Source: Azospirillum brasilense
GTDB taxonomy: Bacteria > Pseudomonadota > Alphaproteobacteria > Azospirillales > Azospirillaceae
Length of the DNA stretch: 64,000 nt
Direction: 5' to 3'
Assembly (NCBI RefSeq): GCF_008365405.1
Contig: NZ_QOKV01000010.1
Span: 124,001-188,000 of the forward strand
Under the pieces are notes generated by a model that searched no databases, had not been told where the DNA came from, and saw only the letters and a list, made by a program, of their open reading frames with translations. Shown one piece after another: positions 46,181 through 55,590 of the stretch (the stretch's first letter is position 1; every line of letters starts with the position of its first letter). A program made the translations under genes and the position numbers.

Positions 46181-47359
46181 TCAATCGTCCGGCATGATGA
46201 GGCCCAGCCGTCCGGCGATGAACCGGTCCGCGGCCGCCTTGGCCGCCTGATCCGCTGTCTGAGGATTCAGCTTGAACTTCTCTCTGTAAAGCTTTGATGT
46301 TGCAGTGATGGCTGCAGGTAGAGTGCGCACCGCCGCACGGTATTCGGTCTCCGGCCAGATGTCGAAATCGCTCCAGGACCGGAAGGCGGCCACGGCCCGG
46401 CCGCGCTGCTCGGCCATTTTCTTGGCTTCGGCGGACATGGGCGCTTCCAGAAGGGTGCTTGGCACGAAGGACGCCTGAAGGTCGTCCACCTCGAACTGGC
46501 GCTCGTAGCCGTGACGGATGCTGCCACGTTCGACCAGGGCCGGTTCGATCGCCGGGTCCATGTGGGCGGAGACGGCTTTCCATTCCGGCAGATCGAACAC
46601 GGAGGACGACGGATGACACAGGCCGGGCGTCTCGTCGCGCGCATTGCCCCAGAAGGCGCCAAAGGCTTCGAAGGCCGGCTGCCCATGTTTGGTGAACAGG
46701 AAGCAGGGCGCGTCCATCTCCGTGGTCGACAGGACATGGCGCAGAAACAGCAGCGACGTGCCCAGAGGGGCGCTCGGCACGTCGCCGAGATTTGCCATTT
46801 CTTCAAGAAGGTAGGGGTCTCTTGGCAGACCTCGGTTCAAGATATCGTCCACCAGCTTGCGCACCGTGGGATCCTTGTCCGCCACCGGCACGGCGCCGCT
46901 CTGATAGAGATAGACCAACCATGCCTTTGCCGGTGCACCATTGTAGCGCTGAAGCGCCACAGCGGCGGCTTTGGCATCTTTCGGAATTCCGGCGACGACC
47001 GCAGCCAGCTTTCTCTGGGCAGCCGAATTCTGGGCGGCCAGGTCGGCGGCGCGCGCCTCATACAGGGTTCGACAAGCCGGGATGGCGGATGTGTCGGCGC
47101 AGGTGCCGTCACGTTCGGTCAGGAACGCTTTCTGCGCGCGCTCGATGACGTCCCGGCCATCGGTGGGCGTGTTTTCCAAGGTCTCGCGCAGAAGCGTCGC
47201 CATATCCTCGGCGGCGACCTTCAGATCGGCACTGGCACAGATGGTCCGGTCGGCGCGACTGGATGGTCTGGTGCAATCGGGCGGCGTCTGGGCCATGGCG
47301 GCGAACGGAAACAGACAAAGCGACAGCGCGGGACCGAAAAGCCACGAGGAACGAGGCAT
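46181..47359 (-). CDS. Secreted protein with LprI-like (DUF1311) N-terminal domain
   Basis: 392 residues; signal peptide ends PFAAMAQ. The mature N-terminus PDCTRPSSRADRTICASADL and later CADTSAIPACRTLYEARAAD is the cysteine pattern of the lysozyme-inhibitor LprI/DUF1311 domain (about 25-100). The remaining 290 residues are unlike anything I recognise and contain few cysteines. A periplasmic role is likely. It lies divergent from the DUF4384-like gene and convergent with the MBL-fold gene. Confidence 0.65.
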   Translation of the reverse strand: MPRSSWLFGPALSLCLFPFAAMAQTPPDCTRPSSRADRTICASADLKVAAEDMATLLRETLENTPTDGRDVIERAQKAFLTERDGTCADTSAIPACRTLYEARAADLAAQNSAAQRKLAAVVAGIPKDAKAAAVALQRYNGAPAKAWLVYLYQSGAVPVADKDPTVRKLVDDILNRGLPRDPYLLEEMANLGDVPSAPLGTSLLFLRHVLSTTEMDAPCFLFTKHGQPAFEAFGAFWGNARDETPGLCHPSSSVFDLPEWKAVSAHMDPAIEPALVERGSIRHGYERQFEVDDLQASFVPSTLLEAPMSAEAKKMAEQRGRAVAAFRSWSDFDIWPETEYRAAVRTLPAAITATSKLYREKFKLNPQTADQAAKAAADRFIAGRLGLIMPDD

Positions 47360-47593
47360 AAGGCGCAGCCTTCATCGAAGGGAATGGATATGGGAATGAG
47401 CCGAGACGATAGTCCATCGGCCAGAACGCCGAAAGGGACGGATTGGTGCCCTGCTCTCTGCGCACCGACAATATTTTCCATAATATAGATTATATGATCG
47501 TCCCTGGCCTTGACGGCAGGGTGCCTCTGCCCTTGGCGATGTCCGCAATGCACGCTACATAAAACACAGTTTGTACCCAACGGTCAGGTTCCG
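47360..47593. promoter_or_regulatory. AT-rich divergent promoter region
   Basis: Bases 47467-47496 are markedly AT-rich for this genome and contain nested inverted repeats (AATATTTTCCATAATATAG). Such tracts often hold promoters or H-NS-like (MucR/Ros) sites. They sit between two divergent genes for secreted proteins. Confidence 0.4.
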
Positions 47594-48460
47594 GTGAACG
47601 ACGCCTTCGCGCCGACGTTTGCGCCAACGACATGGCGGCATCGATGCGCCGCTGCGCTGCTTGCCGCTGCCATCGGAGCCAGCGCGTGGTCGGTTCATGC
47701 CTCCACCGCCTCCGACCCCTCCACGGACGGCGAAACCGCACCGGCGCAGGCGCTTCCCGCACCGGACGATCCGCCGGCTCCCGCCGTGCCCGATCTGTCG
47801 GCGTTGCGGACGGCCTTGACGGAGTTTCATTGTGCCGAACTGGAGGTCGCCGTCGGCAAGGACCAGAGGATTGCGATCTCCGGCCTGACCGCGGGCGACA
47901 CCGATCCGGACAGTCTCGCGCTGCTCGCCCAGGATTTCCTTACCGGCCAGCGGGCCGCTGTGGAGATCGAGCGGGTCTCCCCTGCCCTGTGCGAACCGCT
48001 GACCCTGATCGGCCCTTTTCGGGCTGCCAACGCCGGCGCGGCGTCGTCCTTGTTGATCCGATTCAAGAATGCCACCGGAACACCGTTCGAGGACGGCCAA
48101 GACTTGATGTTTGACATTGTAGCCCCTGATTTTCCAGCGCACCTGCAGGTGGACTATTTCACGTCGGACGGCGACGTGATTCATTTGTTGCCCAACCCTC
48201 TGGAGATCAGCGGCCGCGTGGCGTCCGGTGCGGTTCGCCGGCTGGGTGAGCGCGGCGCCGGAGGGCGATTCTGGAGCATCGGGCCACCCTACGGTCACGA
48301 GTTGATCGTCGTGGTCGCCAGCCCAACACCGTTGTTCGCCGCGCCGCGTCCCGAAGCCGAGGCAGCGGCGTCCTATCTTCCGGCGTTGAAACAGGCTTTG
48401 GACTCCGCCGCACCGGCCACCGTCGCCACCGCACGCTTCCTCAAAACCAGGGCGCGTTGA
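47594..48460 (+). CDS. Secreted protein with DUF4384-like domain
   Basis: 288 residues from the GTG at 47594, chosen because it gives a clean signal peptide (AAALLAAAIGASAWS, cut before STASDP). A proline-rich stretch follows, then a DUF4384-like domain (about 160-270). DUF4384 domains occur on the periplasmic side of Ser/Thr kinases and in T6SS-linked proteins, where VDYFTSDGDVIHLLPNP is a typical pattern. A PP2C phosphatase gene lies 13 bases away convergently. Function unknown. Confidence 0.6.
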   Translation: MNDAFAPTFAPTTWRHRCAAALLAAAIGASAWSVHASTASDPSTDGETAPAQALPAPDDPPAPAVPDLSALRTALTEFHCAELEVAVGKDQRIAISGLTAGDTDPDSLALLAQDFLTGQRAAVEIERVSPALCEPLTLIGPFRAANAGAASSLLIRFKNATGTPFEDGQDLMFDIVAPDFPAHLQVDYFTSDGDVIHLLPNPLEISGRVASGAVRRLGERGAGGRFWSIGPPYGHELIVVVASPTPLFAAPRPEAEAAASYLPALKQALDSAAPATVATARFLKTRAR

Positions 48461-48473
48461 ATGCGCCACTGGA

Positions 48474-49268
48474 TCAGGCCGGGAGAAGGACGAATCGCGC
48501 AAGGATGAGGGTGATGTTGTCCGGCCCGCCCGCCCCGTTGGCGAGAGCGATCAGCCGGGCACAGGCGTCTTCGCCGGCAAGCGGCGGCTGTTGGGTGAGA
48601 ATGCGCTGAATCACGCCCTCCGGCACGATGCCGGTCAGCCCATCCGAACACAGAAGATACAGGTCATCGGGCTGAAGATCGTGAACGGCGATGTCGGGCT
48701 CAACCCGCTCGCCGGTGCCGAGCGCGCGAACGATGATGTTGCGATGGGGCGCTTGTCCGCGGCGTCCGTTGTCCAGCCAGACTTGGTAAAGACTGTGATC
48801 ACGCGTCAGCAGGCGCAGCTCGCCGTCGCGCAGGCGATACAGCCGGCTGTCCCCGGCGTGGAACACGATGACGCGACCAGTTCCCGGCACCCGCCAAAGC
48901 CCAACCAGCGTGGTTCCCATGCCGCGCCCTTCGGCGTAGCCGCGCTGGCGGTTCAGGGCGTTGATCCGGCGATTGGCGGCCACCACCGCGGAACGCACCG
49001 TCGATGCGGCGTCCGCAGCCGCCTTCTCCTCTTCCGCCTGGGACGGCGTCCGGCCTTCGTCGGCACGGTCCTGGGCGGCGATGACCGCGGCCACCACCTC
49101 CACCGCGGTGCGGCTGGCGATGTCGCCGCCGGCGTGCCCCCCCATGCCATCGCATATCACTGCCAAGCCGCGCGCCGGGTCGAGGTGAAACGCGTCCTCG
49201 TTGCGCGAACGGACACGGCCAACATCCGTTTGTCCGGCGGCGATCATGTCGATCAGGGCGGAATGCAT
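48474..49268 (-). CDS. PP2C-type serine/threonine protein phosphatase
   Basis: 264 residues. The metal-binding aspartates are in GRVRSRNEDAFHLD, VICDGMGGHAGGD, LLCSDGLTG and GAGGPDNITLI, the full PP2C set. It has no transmembrane segment or extra domain. It would reverse Ser/Thr phosphorylation; no kinase is encoded in the window. ATG at 49268 with GGAG ten bases upstream. Confidence 0.92.
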   Translation of the reverse strand: MHSALIDMIAAGQTDVGRVRSRNEDAFHLDPARGLAVICDGMGGHAGGDIASRTAVEVVAAVIAAQDRADEGRTPSQAEEEKAAADAASTVRSAVVAANRRINALNRQRGYAEGRGMGTTLVGLWRVPGTGRVIVFHAGDSRLYRLRDGELRLLTRDHSLYQVWLDNGRRGQAPHRNIIVRALGTGERVEPDIAVHDLQPDDLYLLCSDGLTGIVPEGVIQRILTQQPPLAGEDACARLIALANGAGGPDNITLILARFVLLPA

Positions 49269-49411
49269 CACGCGAACGGCTCCAGCGCGTTACAGCCGAA
49301 CCAGCTTCCTGGAAACAGCCTTCGGCAACGCGAAAAACCGCCTCGGCTTTGCATAGGATAATGGCGGAGAGCCTGCAGATTGAACAGCAGGAAAGGACGC
49401 GTAAAAACGCC

Positions 49412-49711
49412 TCAGACGCTGACGTCCAGGAGCGTGCCGCGCTGCTTGCCACCGTAGCCGGTGCCGTTGGTCCGCGCCTGAACGGCCGCCGTCTGCGGGT
49501 CCACCGCCTGCCCCGATTGGGTCGCGTTGCGGGTGTCCCGCGTCTGGTCCGTCTTGCCGACCGCTTGGGTGGCCTGGACTGTCTGGGTGCGAACGGTGGG
49601 GGTGGTCTGCTGCGCCGCCTGAACCGCCGGAGACATGGCCATCTGCATCGCCGGTGTGATCGGCGGCTGAGGCTTTGCCATTGGAGGCATATTGAGCGGA
49701 TTTAACTGCAT
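49412..49711 (-). CDS. Small hypothetical protein, 99 residues
   Basis: The sequence is low-complexity and Gln/Thr/Pro-rich (MPPMAKPQPPITPAMQMAMS) and ends GKQRGTLLDVSV. No domain is recognised and no clear ribosome site precedes either ATG (49711 or 49690). It is probably disordered. It is listed with low confidence; an artefact of the GC-rich sequence cannot be ruled out, though the open frame and the hydrophobic-acidic end look protein-like. Confidence 0.4.
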   Translation of the reverse strand: MQLNPLNMPPMAKPQPPITPAMQMAMSPAVQAAQQTTPTVRTQTVQATQAVGKTDQTRDTRNATQSGQAVDPQTAAVQARTNGTGYGGKQRGTLLDVSV

Positions 49712-49828
49712 GTTAAGAATATGCGCCCGTGCACCCACCGATTCAAGATCCGAATCGACGCCGTGACCGATTAAAAAGCGAAGGCTGCAAGTGCCCTCGC
49801 CTTTCTGCCAACCAACGACGGTGTCCGA

Positions 49829-50845
49829 TCAGACCGCCGGCTGCTGCTGGGTAATGCAGTGGATGCCGCCGCCACCGCGCACGATGTCCAGCGCCGGAAC
49901 CTGCACCACCTCGCGGTCCGGGAAGGCCCGGCGCACGATCCGGAAGGCCTCGTCGTCCGCCGGATCCTCGAAGGCCGGCATGACGATGCCGCCGTTGGCG
50001 ATGTAGAGATTCGTGTAGGACAAGGTCAGCCGCACGCCGTTCTCGTCGCGCCGCGCCGGCTGGCGGACCGGGATGACCTCCAGCTCCCGCCCCTGGGCGT
50101 CGCGGGCGCGCTTCAGCCGGTCGAGATTGTCCTGGAACGCCTTGAAATTGGCGTCGCCGGGATCGTCGGTGGTGATCGCCATGACGATGCCGGGCTTCAC
50201 GAAGAGGGCGATCTCGTCGATGTGACCGTCCGTCTCGTCGTCCTGATAGCCCTCGCCCAGCCAGATGACGCTGGAGATGCCGAGATGCTCCTTCAGCAAC
50301 TCCTCGATCTCCGCCTTGCCGAGATTCGGGTTGCGGTTCGGATTCAGCAGGCATTGCTCGGTCGTCAGCAGCGTCCCCTCCCCGTCCACATGGAAGGAGC
50401 CACCCTCCATGATCAGAGGGGCTTCAAAGCGGCGCATGCCGAGATGGTCGAGCATCAGTCGGCCGACCTGCTGGTCCTTGGCGCTGTCCGGGTAATTGCC
50501 GCCCCAGGCGTTGAAGCGCCAATGGACGCCGGCCACCTGCCCTTTCCCATCAGTGACGAAGCTGGGTCCGGTGTCGCGAATCCAGGAATCGCTGATCGGC
50601 AAGGGCAGGATCTCGACGCCCGGCCCGCAGGCCAGCGAAGCATCGGCGACGTCGGCGGGATCACAGACCATGGTCACCGGCTCGAAGCGGCTGATGGCGC
50701 GGGCGACGTCGGTGTAAGCGGCAGCGGCGGCGTCGAAAGCCCCCTCGGGCCACGTCTCGGGCCGGCACGGCCACGCCATCCAGCAGCGGGTGTGCCGTGC
50801 CCATTCGCCCGGCATGGTGAAGCCTTCCGCCGCCGGTGTCGCCAT
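49829..50845 (-). CDS. aguA: Agmatine deiminase
   Basis: 338 residues from the ATG at 50845, which has AGGAG eight bases upstream. Catalytic cysteine in GGGGIHCITQQQP near the C-terminus, with the Asp/His elements in DSWIRDTGPSFV and LGEGYQDDETDGHIDEIALF; EGGSFHVDGEGTLL is also conserved. It converts agmatine to N-carbamoylputrescine. Lying beside potFGHI and puuAB, it supplies another entrance to putrescine catabolism. AguB is not in the window. Confidence 0.95.
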   Translation of the reverse strand: MATPAAEGFTMPGEWARHTRCWMAWPCRPETWPEGAFDAAAAAYTDVARAISRFEPVTMVCDPADVADASLACGPGVEILPLPISDSWIRDTGPSFVTDGKGQVAGVHWRFNAWGGNYPDSAKDQQVGRLMLDHLGMRRFEAPLIMEGGSFHVDGEGTLLTTEQCLLNPNRNPNLGKAEIEELLKEHLGISSVIWLGEGYQDDETDGHIDEIALFVKPGIVMAITTDDPGDANFKAFQDNLDRLKRARDAQGRELEVIPVRQPARRDENGVRLTLSYTNLYIANGGIVMPAFEDPADDEAFRIVRRAFPDREVVQVPALDIVRGGGGIHCITQQQPAV

Positions 50846-51246
50846 CTTTGAATCTCCTGCCAAATCCCTGAACGGTCCGGCTCTTGTGCATGGCCGGAGC
50901 GGGTCGTCACGGCGTCACCCGTGACCCACGGTCACCCTAACCACGGAGCGGAGGATTTGGCAACGGCCACCAAAGGGGCCATCGGAATGCCCGGAAGGGC
51001 GGCGCGCTCGACCGCTCAGCGGCGGGAGGGCGGACGGTCCGAATAACGGCGCTTCGGCACCGAAAAAGGCATCGAAAAACCAAGACGAAGCATCGGGAAC
51101 CATAAGAGCGCGCGCATGATACGGCCTCATTCGCTGTTGCAGATGCCCACAGAATAGCAAATGCAACGGCAAACGGCCACCCCCGCCGTCCGCGGCCGGA
51201 TGGCATAGCCCCTATGAGGCGGTGTTCGGGGGTGGCAGGAGGCTTT
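50846..51246. other. Gene-free stretch between aguA and potI
   Basis: I find no gene in these 400 bases. Open frames present are antisense or lack ribosome sites. The region should include the aguA promoter near 50860-50940; no specific sequence motif stands out. Confidence 0.4.
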
Positions 51247-52080
51247 TCAGCCCCCCTGCACCGCCATTTGCTCGTCCCGCTTCCGCTGACGGTCCTGCCG
51301 CGCCATGACGAGGCTGGCGATGAAGATGCCGGTGGCGACCACCACCATCATCAGCGTCGCCAGCGCGTTGATCTGCGGGCTGATGCCGAACTTGACGCTG
51401 GAGAAGATGACCATCGGCAGCGTGGTGGAGCCCGGACCCGACACGAAGCTGGCGACCACCACGTCGTCGAGCGACAGGGTGAAGGCGAGCAGCCAGCCCG
51501 ACACGATGGCCGGGGCGATGATCGGCAGCGTGATGACGAAGAACACCTTGGCCGGGCGGGCGCCGAGGTCCATCGCCGCCTCCTCCAGGCTCTCGTCCAG
51601 GCTGACGAGACGCGACTGGATGATCACCGCCACATAGGCCATGGTGAAGGTGGTGTGGGCGATGGTGATCGTCGTCATGCCCCGCCCGTCCGGCCAGCCG
51701 ATGGCCTGCTCCAGCGCCACGAACAGCAGCAGAAGCGACAGGCCGGTGATGACCTCCGGCATGACCAGCGGCGCGGTGATCATGCCGCCGAACAGCGTCC
51801 GCCCGCGGAACCGTCCGAAACGGGCCAGCGCCAGACCCGCGACGGTGCCGAGCACCACCGACGCGGTGGCCGACATCGCCGCCACCTTGAGCGACAGCCA
51901 GGCCGCCCCGAGAAGCTGGTCGTTCTGCAGAAGCTCCGCGTACCACTTGGTGGAGAAGCCGCCCCACACCGTGACCAGCCGCGATTCGTTGAAGGAGTAG
52001 AAGATCAGCAGCGCGATCGGCACGTAGAGGAAGGCGTAGCCGAACCACAGCGCCCAGGCCAGTTTTCCCATCTGCTTCAT
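51247..52080 (-). CDS. potI: Putrescine ABC transporter permease
   Basis: 277 residues, six membrane helices. The EAA loop is SLDESLEEAAMDLGARPAKV, followed by FFVITLPIIAPAIVSGWLLA. It pairs with PotH in the PotFGHI putrescine importer. The start ATGA overlaps the end of potH. The C-terminus is highly charged (RQDRQRKRDEQMA). Confidence 0.95.
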   Translation of the reverse strand: MKQMGKLAWALWFGYAFLYVPIALLIFYSFNESRLVTVWGGFSTKWYAELLQNDQLLGAAWLSLKVAAMSATASVVLGTVAGLALARFGRFRGRTLFGGMITAPLVMPEVITGLSLLLLFVALEQAIGWPDGRGMTTITIAHTTFTMAYVAVIIQSRLVSLDESLEEAAMDLGARPAKVFFVITLPIIAPAIVSGWLLAFTLSLDDVVVASFVSGPGSTTLPMVIFSSVKFGISPQINALATLMMVVVATGIFIASLVMARQDRQRKRDEQMAVQGG

Positions 52081-53000
52081 CGCCCGGCCTCCGTCTGGCG
52101 TCCCTGGACATGCTGGAAGACCATGATCGGCACCACCAGGAACAGCAGGAGCGCGATGGCCACCGCCGAGGCGACTGGCCAGTCGCGGTTGGCGAAGAAC
52201 TCGTTCCACAGGACGCGGCCGATCATCAGCGTGTCCGGACCACCCAGCAGTTCCGGAGTCACGAACTCGCCGACCGAGGGGATGAAGACCAGCAGCGACC
52301 CGGCAATGATGCCGGGCAGAGACAGCGGCAGCGTCACCGTCAGGAACGCCTTCCAAGGCCGGCAGCCGAGGTCCGCCGCCGCCTCCAGCAGCGTCGGGTC
52401 GAGCTTCTCCAGAGTCGCGTAGAGCGGCAGCACCATGAAGGGCAGATAGCAGTAGGTCATGCCGATGTAGACGGCCCAGTCCGAGTAGAGCAGCTCGAAC
52501 GGCTCCGTCGTCAGACCGGTCCATTGCAGCAGGTTGTCCACCACCCCGTTGGCCTTCAGGATGCCGATCCAAGCGTAGATGCGGATCAGAAAGCTGGTCC
52601 AGAAGGGCAGGATGACCAGCATCATCAGCGGCCCGCGCCTGGACGGCTCCGCCCGGGCGATGGCGTAGGCCATGGGGTAGCCCAGCAGCAGGCAGCAGAC
52701 GGTGGTGACCAGCGCGATCTTCACCGAGTTCAGATAGGCCAGGATGTAGAGGTCGTCCCCGCCCAGCCGCAGATAGTTGGACAGGTTCAGCAGGATCTGG
52801 AGCTTGGTCGTTTCCGCGTCCTCGTCCACCAGCCAGTCGATCAGCGGCGCGTAGGGCGGCTGCGCCAGCATCGCCTCCGACAGGCTGATGCCGAACACGA
52901 TCAGGAAGGGCACCAGGAAGAACAGCAGAAGCCACAGGTAGGGGATGGCGACCACCACCCCCCGCCCCCACAGGCCGATCCGGCGCAGAAGATCGATCAT
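52077..53000 (-). CDS. potH: Putrescine ABC transporter permease
   Basis: 307 residues, six membrane helices; EAA loop TLEKLDPTLLEAAADLGCRP. The loop SFLIRIYAWIGILKANGVVD near TM3 is the familiar PotB/PotH stretch. ATGA overlap with potG upstream and potI downstream, so the three are translationally coupled. Confidence 0.95.
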   Translation of the reverse strand: MIDLLRRIGLWGRGVVVAIPYLWLLLFFLVPFLIVFGISLSEAMLAQPPYAPLIDWLVDEDAETTKLQILLNLSNYLRLGGDDLYILAYLNSVKIALVTTVCCLLLGYPMAYAIARAEPSRRGPLMMLVILPFWTSFLIRIYAWIGILKANGVVDNLLQWTGLTTEPFELLYSDWAVYIGMTYCYLPFMVLPLYATLEKLDPTLLEAAADLGCRPWKAFLTVTLPLSLPGIIAGSLLVFIPSVGEFVTPELLGGPDTLMIGRVLWNEFFANRDWPVASAVAIALLLFLVVPIMVFQHVQGRQTEAGR

Positions 53001-54160
53001 TGCGTCAGCACCACCCCGGCGAAGGGACGCCAGCTCAGATGCACCTCGTCGTCCCAGGTTATCGGCATCTCGGTGCGCCGCACCACGTTGGGCGCCGTGA
53101 CGCGCACCGTCTTGCCCGTCTTCAGCTCGACCAGATAGATCGACACGTCGCCGAGATAGGCGATCTCGCGCACGATGCCGCTGGTGACGTTGCGCCCATC
53201 GGCGTTGGTCGCGGCGTTGGCCGGCGGCTCCTTGCTCAGCGCGATCTTCTCCGGGCGGACGGCGACGCCCACCGTGGCGCCGGCGGGGACCGCCACCGCG
53301 TGGTTGATGTAGAGGTCGCAGCCGGCGTCCTCGGAGCGGATCAGCACATGGTCGGCCTGATCCTCCACCACCCGGCCCTCGAACATGTTCACCGAGCCGA
53401 TGAACTCGGCGACGAAGCGGGACTGCGGGTATTCGTAGATCTCGGTCGGCGTGCCGGTCTGGGCGATGACGCCGTGGTTCATCACGGCGATCCGCGAGGA
53501 CATGGTCATCGCCTCCTCCTGGTCGTGGGTGACCACGATGAAGGTGACGCCCAGCTTCTCCTGGATGTTGACCAGCTCGAACTGCGTCCGCTCGCGCAGC
53601 CGCTTGTCCAGCGCGCCCAGCGGCTCGTCGAGCAGGAGCAGCTTGGGCCGCTTGACCAGAGAGCGGGCCAGCGCCACGCGCTGCCGCTGGCCGCCGGAGA
53701 GCTGGTGCGGCTTGCGCTTGCCGAACTGGCCGAGCTGGACGAGGTCGAGGATCGCCCCCACCCGTTCCTTGATCTCGGCCTTGGCGACGCCGTCCTGCTT
53801 CAGGCCGAAGGCGACGTTCTGCTCCACCGACATGTGCGGGAACAGGGCGTAGGACTGGAACATCATGTTGACCGGCCGCTCGTAGGGCGGGATGCCGGCC
53901 ATGTCGACGCCGTCGATGAAGATCTTGCCCTCGGTCGGCGTCTCGAACCCGGCCAGCATGCGCAGCAGGGTCGTCTTTCCGGAGCCGGAGCCGCCCAGCA
54001 GGGCGAAGAACTCGCCCCGGTAGATCGACAGGCTGACCTCGTCCACAGCGACGAAATCGCCGAAGGTCTTGGTCACCTTCTCGATTCGCACATAGGGCTT
54101 CTGTCCCGGGTCCTGCCAGGGTTCCAGGCGCGTGGGCTTGCGGATCGGCTGGACGGCCAT
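52997..54160 (-). CDS. potG: Putrescine ABC transporter ATPase
   Basis: 387 residues. Walker [20 protein letters not shown], signature [15 protein letters not shown], Walker [22 protein letters not shown]-loop [10 protein letters not shown], and a C-terminal TOBE domain. Its form (PotA/PotG) and position name it. It overlaps potH by four bases. Confidence 0.96.
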   Translation of the reverse strand: MAVQPIRKPTRLEPWQDPGQKPYVRIEKVTKTFGDFVAVDEVSLSIYRGEFFALLGGSGSGKTTLLRMLAGFETPTEGKIFIDGVDMAGIPPYERPVNMMFQSYALFPHMSVEQNVAFGLKQDGVAKAEIKERVGAILDLVQLGQFGKRKPHQLSGGQRQRVALARSLVKRPKLLLLDEPLGALDKRLRERTQFELVNIQEKLGVTFIVVTHDQEEAMTMSSRIAVMNHGVIAQTGTPTEIYEYPQSRFVAEFIGSVNMFEGRVVEDQADHVLIRSEDAGCDLYINHAVAVPAGATVGVAVRPEKIALSKEPPANAATNADGRNVTSGIVREIAYLGDVSIYLVELKTGKTVRVTAPNVVRRTEMPITWDDEVHLSWRPFAGVVLTQ

Positions 54161-54188
54161 GCGGCTCCTCTCGGCGTCCTCTTCTCAT

Positions 54189-54209
54189 GGGAACGCCCCG
54201 GCCGTTCCC
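54189..54209 (-). other. Hairpin between potF and potG
   Basis: GGGAACG (54189-54195) pairs with CGTTCCC (54203-54209), seven pairs and a seven-base loop, no U-tract. It could attenuate or stabilise the potF message, as expected when the binding protein is needed in excess. Confidence 0.35.
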
Positions 54210-54258
54210 GATGGGAAACGACCAGGGCGCGTGTCGTGCGTGCCGGTTCGCGGCGCGC

Positions 54259-55359
54259 TTACTTGCCGGTCTTGACCTTGGTCCAGACGCGGGTGCGGGC
54301 GCGGTCGGTGGTCTGCTTGATCGACTTCAGGGCGAACAGCTTGAGGCTGCTGTTCTCCGGCAGGAAGACGGCGGGGTTGGTCTTCACCGCCTCGTCAACC
54401 GAGGCCAACGAGGCCGGAACGGCGTTGGCGTAGCTGACCGTGTTGGAGATCGCGGCGGTGTTCGCCGGGTCCAGGATGAAGTTGATGTAGGCGTGCGCGC
54501 CCTCCTTGTTCGGCGCGTCCGCCGGGATGGCCAGCGTGTCCCACCACACCTGCACGCCTTCCTTCGGCGTGATGTACTCGACCTTCACGCCGTTCTTGGC
54601 TTCCTCGGCGCGGGCCGCACCCTGGATGGCGTCGCCGTTGTAGGCCATGACGACGCAGGCGTCGCCGCCCGCCAGGATGTTGATGTTCTGGCCGGTGACG
54701 AACTGCTTGATGTAGGGGCGGACCGCCAGCAGCGTCTTCTCGACCTTGTCCAGATCCTCCTTCTTCTCGGAGTTCGGATCAAGGCCGAGGTAGTTCAGCA
54801 CCGACGGGATCACGTCGATGGCCGAATCCATCACGGTGATGCCGCAGGCCGCGACCTTCTTCGCCACCTCCGGCTTGAAGATCAGGTCCCAGCTGTCGAG
54901 CGGGACGTCGGGGGCGACGGCCTTGATCTTCTCCGGGATGATGGCGATGCCGACCGTGCCGCCCAGATAGGGCACGGCAAACTTGTTGCCGGGGTCCGAG
55001 TTCTCGAGGAGCTTAAGAACCTTGGGATCGACGTTCTTCAGGTTCGGGATCTTCGCCTTGTCGAGCGGCGCCACGACCTTCGCCTGGATCATGCGCGACA
55101 GGGTCGGCTCGGCGGTCGGGACGATCACGTCATAGCCCGACTTGCCGACCAGCACCTTCTGCTCCAGCAGCTCAAGGCTGTCGTAGAGGTCCACCTTGGT
55201 GTCGTAGCCGGTGGCCTTCGTGAAGTCCGCCAGCGTCGATTCGCCCAGATAGTCGTTCCAGATGTAGATGTTGACCGGCTTCTTGGCCTGGGCCAGCGCC
55301 GGGCCGGCGATGGCGATCGCCGCGACGGCGCCGATGACGCTGAGAGCGAAACGTTTCAT
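54259..55359 (-). CDS. potF: Putrescine-binding periplasmic protein
   Basis: 366 residues with a signal peptide (cut after GPALA). The mature start VNIYIWNDYLGESTLADFTK and GYDVIVPTAEPTLSRMIQAK match the PotD/PotF family; the aromatic/acidic binding residues in IWNDYL, and the D/W/E positions of the pocket, look retained. PotF binds putrescine. It is preceded by its own promoter-like element. Confidence 0.95.
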   Translation of the reverse strand: MKRFALSVIGAVAAIAIAGPALAQAKKPVNIYIWNDYLGESTLADFTKATGYDTKVDLYDSLELLEQKVLVGKSGYDVIVPTAEPTLSRMIQAKVVAPLDKAKIPNLKNVDPKVLKLLENSDPGNKFAVPYLGGTVGIAIIPEKIKAVAPDVPLDSWDLIFKPEVAKKVAACGITVMDSAIDVIPSVLNYLGLDPNSEKKEDLDKVEKTLLAVRPYIKQFVTGQNINILAGGDACVVMAYNGDAIQGAARAEEAKNGVKVEYITPKEGVQVWWDTLAIPADAPNKEGAHAYINFILDPANTAAISNTVSYANAVPASLASVDEAVKTNPAVFLPENSSLKLFALKSIKQTTDRARTRVWTKVKTGK

Positions 55360-55468
55360 GCAGAAAGCCCCCGAATTCTGGATCGTTCGTCAGTTCGTGA
55401 CTGGTCGACTTTTTTCCATTCGACGTGGGGGGCGGCGTGCATCGCACGGCGTCCCCGGCGCGAGCGCT

Positions 55469-55497
55469 ATTGCACCCACGGGGGGGTTGGTTGTCAA
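55469..55497 (-). promoter_or_regulatory. Sigma-70-like promoter of potFGHI
   Basis: On the minus strand TTGACA (55492-55497) and TGCAAT (55469-55474) are 17 bases apart, about 110 bases before the potF start. The -35 is perfect, the -10 matches four of six. Confidence 0.45.
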
Positions 55498-55548
55498 CGG
55501 TTTGCGGGGGGTTTGCTGGGGGTTTTCCGGGCTTTTGCGGAACGCAAA

Positions 55549-55581
55549 CGCCCCCTTCCGCGGCAGTGGCGGAAGGGGGCG
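55549..55581 (-). terminator. Intrinsic terminator after puuA
   Basis: A perfect 13-bp stem (CGCCCCCTTCCGC with GCGGAAGGGGGCG, seven-base loop) just after the puuA stop. On the minus strand only TTT follows, so termination may be incomplete and allow some read-through into potF. Confidence 0.7.
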
Positions 55582-55590
55582 GAAAAATGC

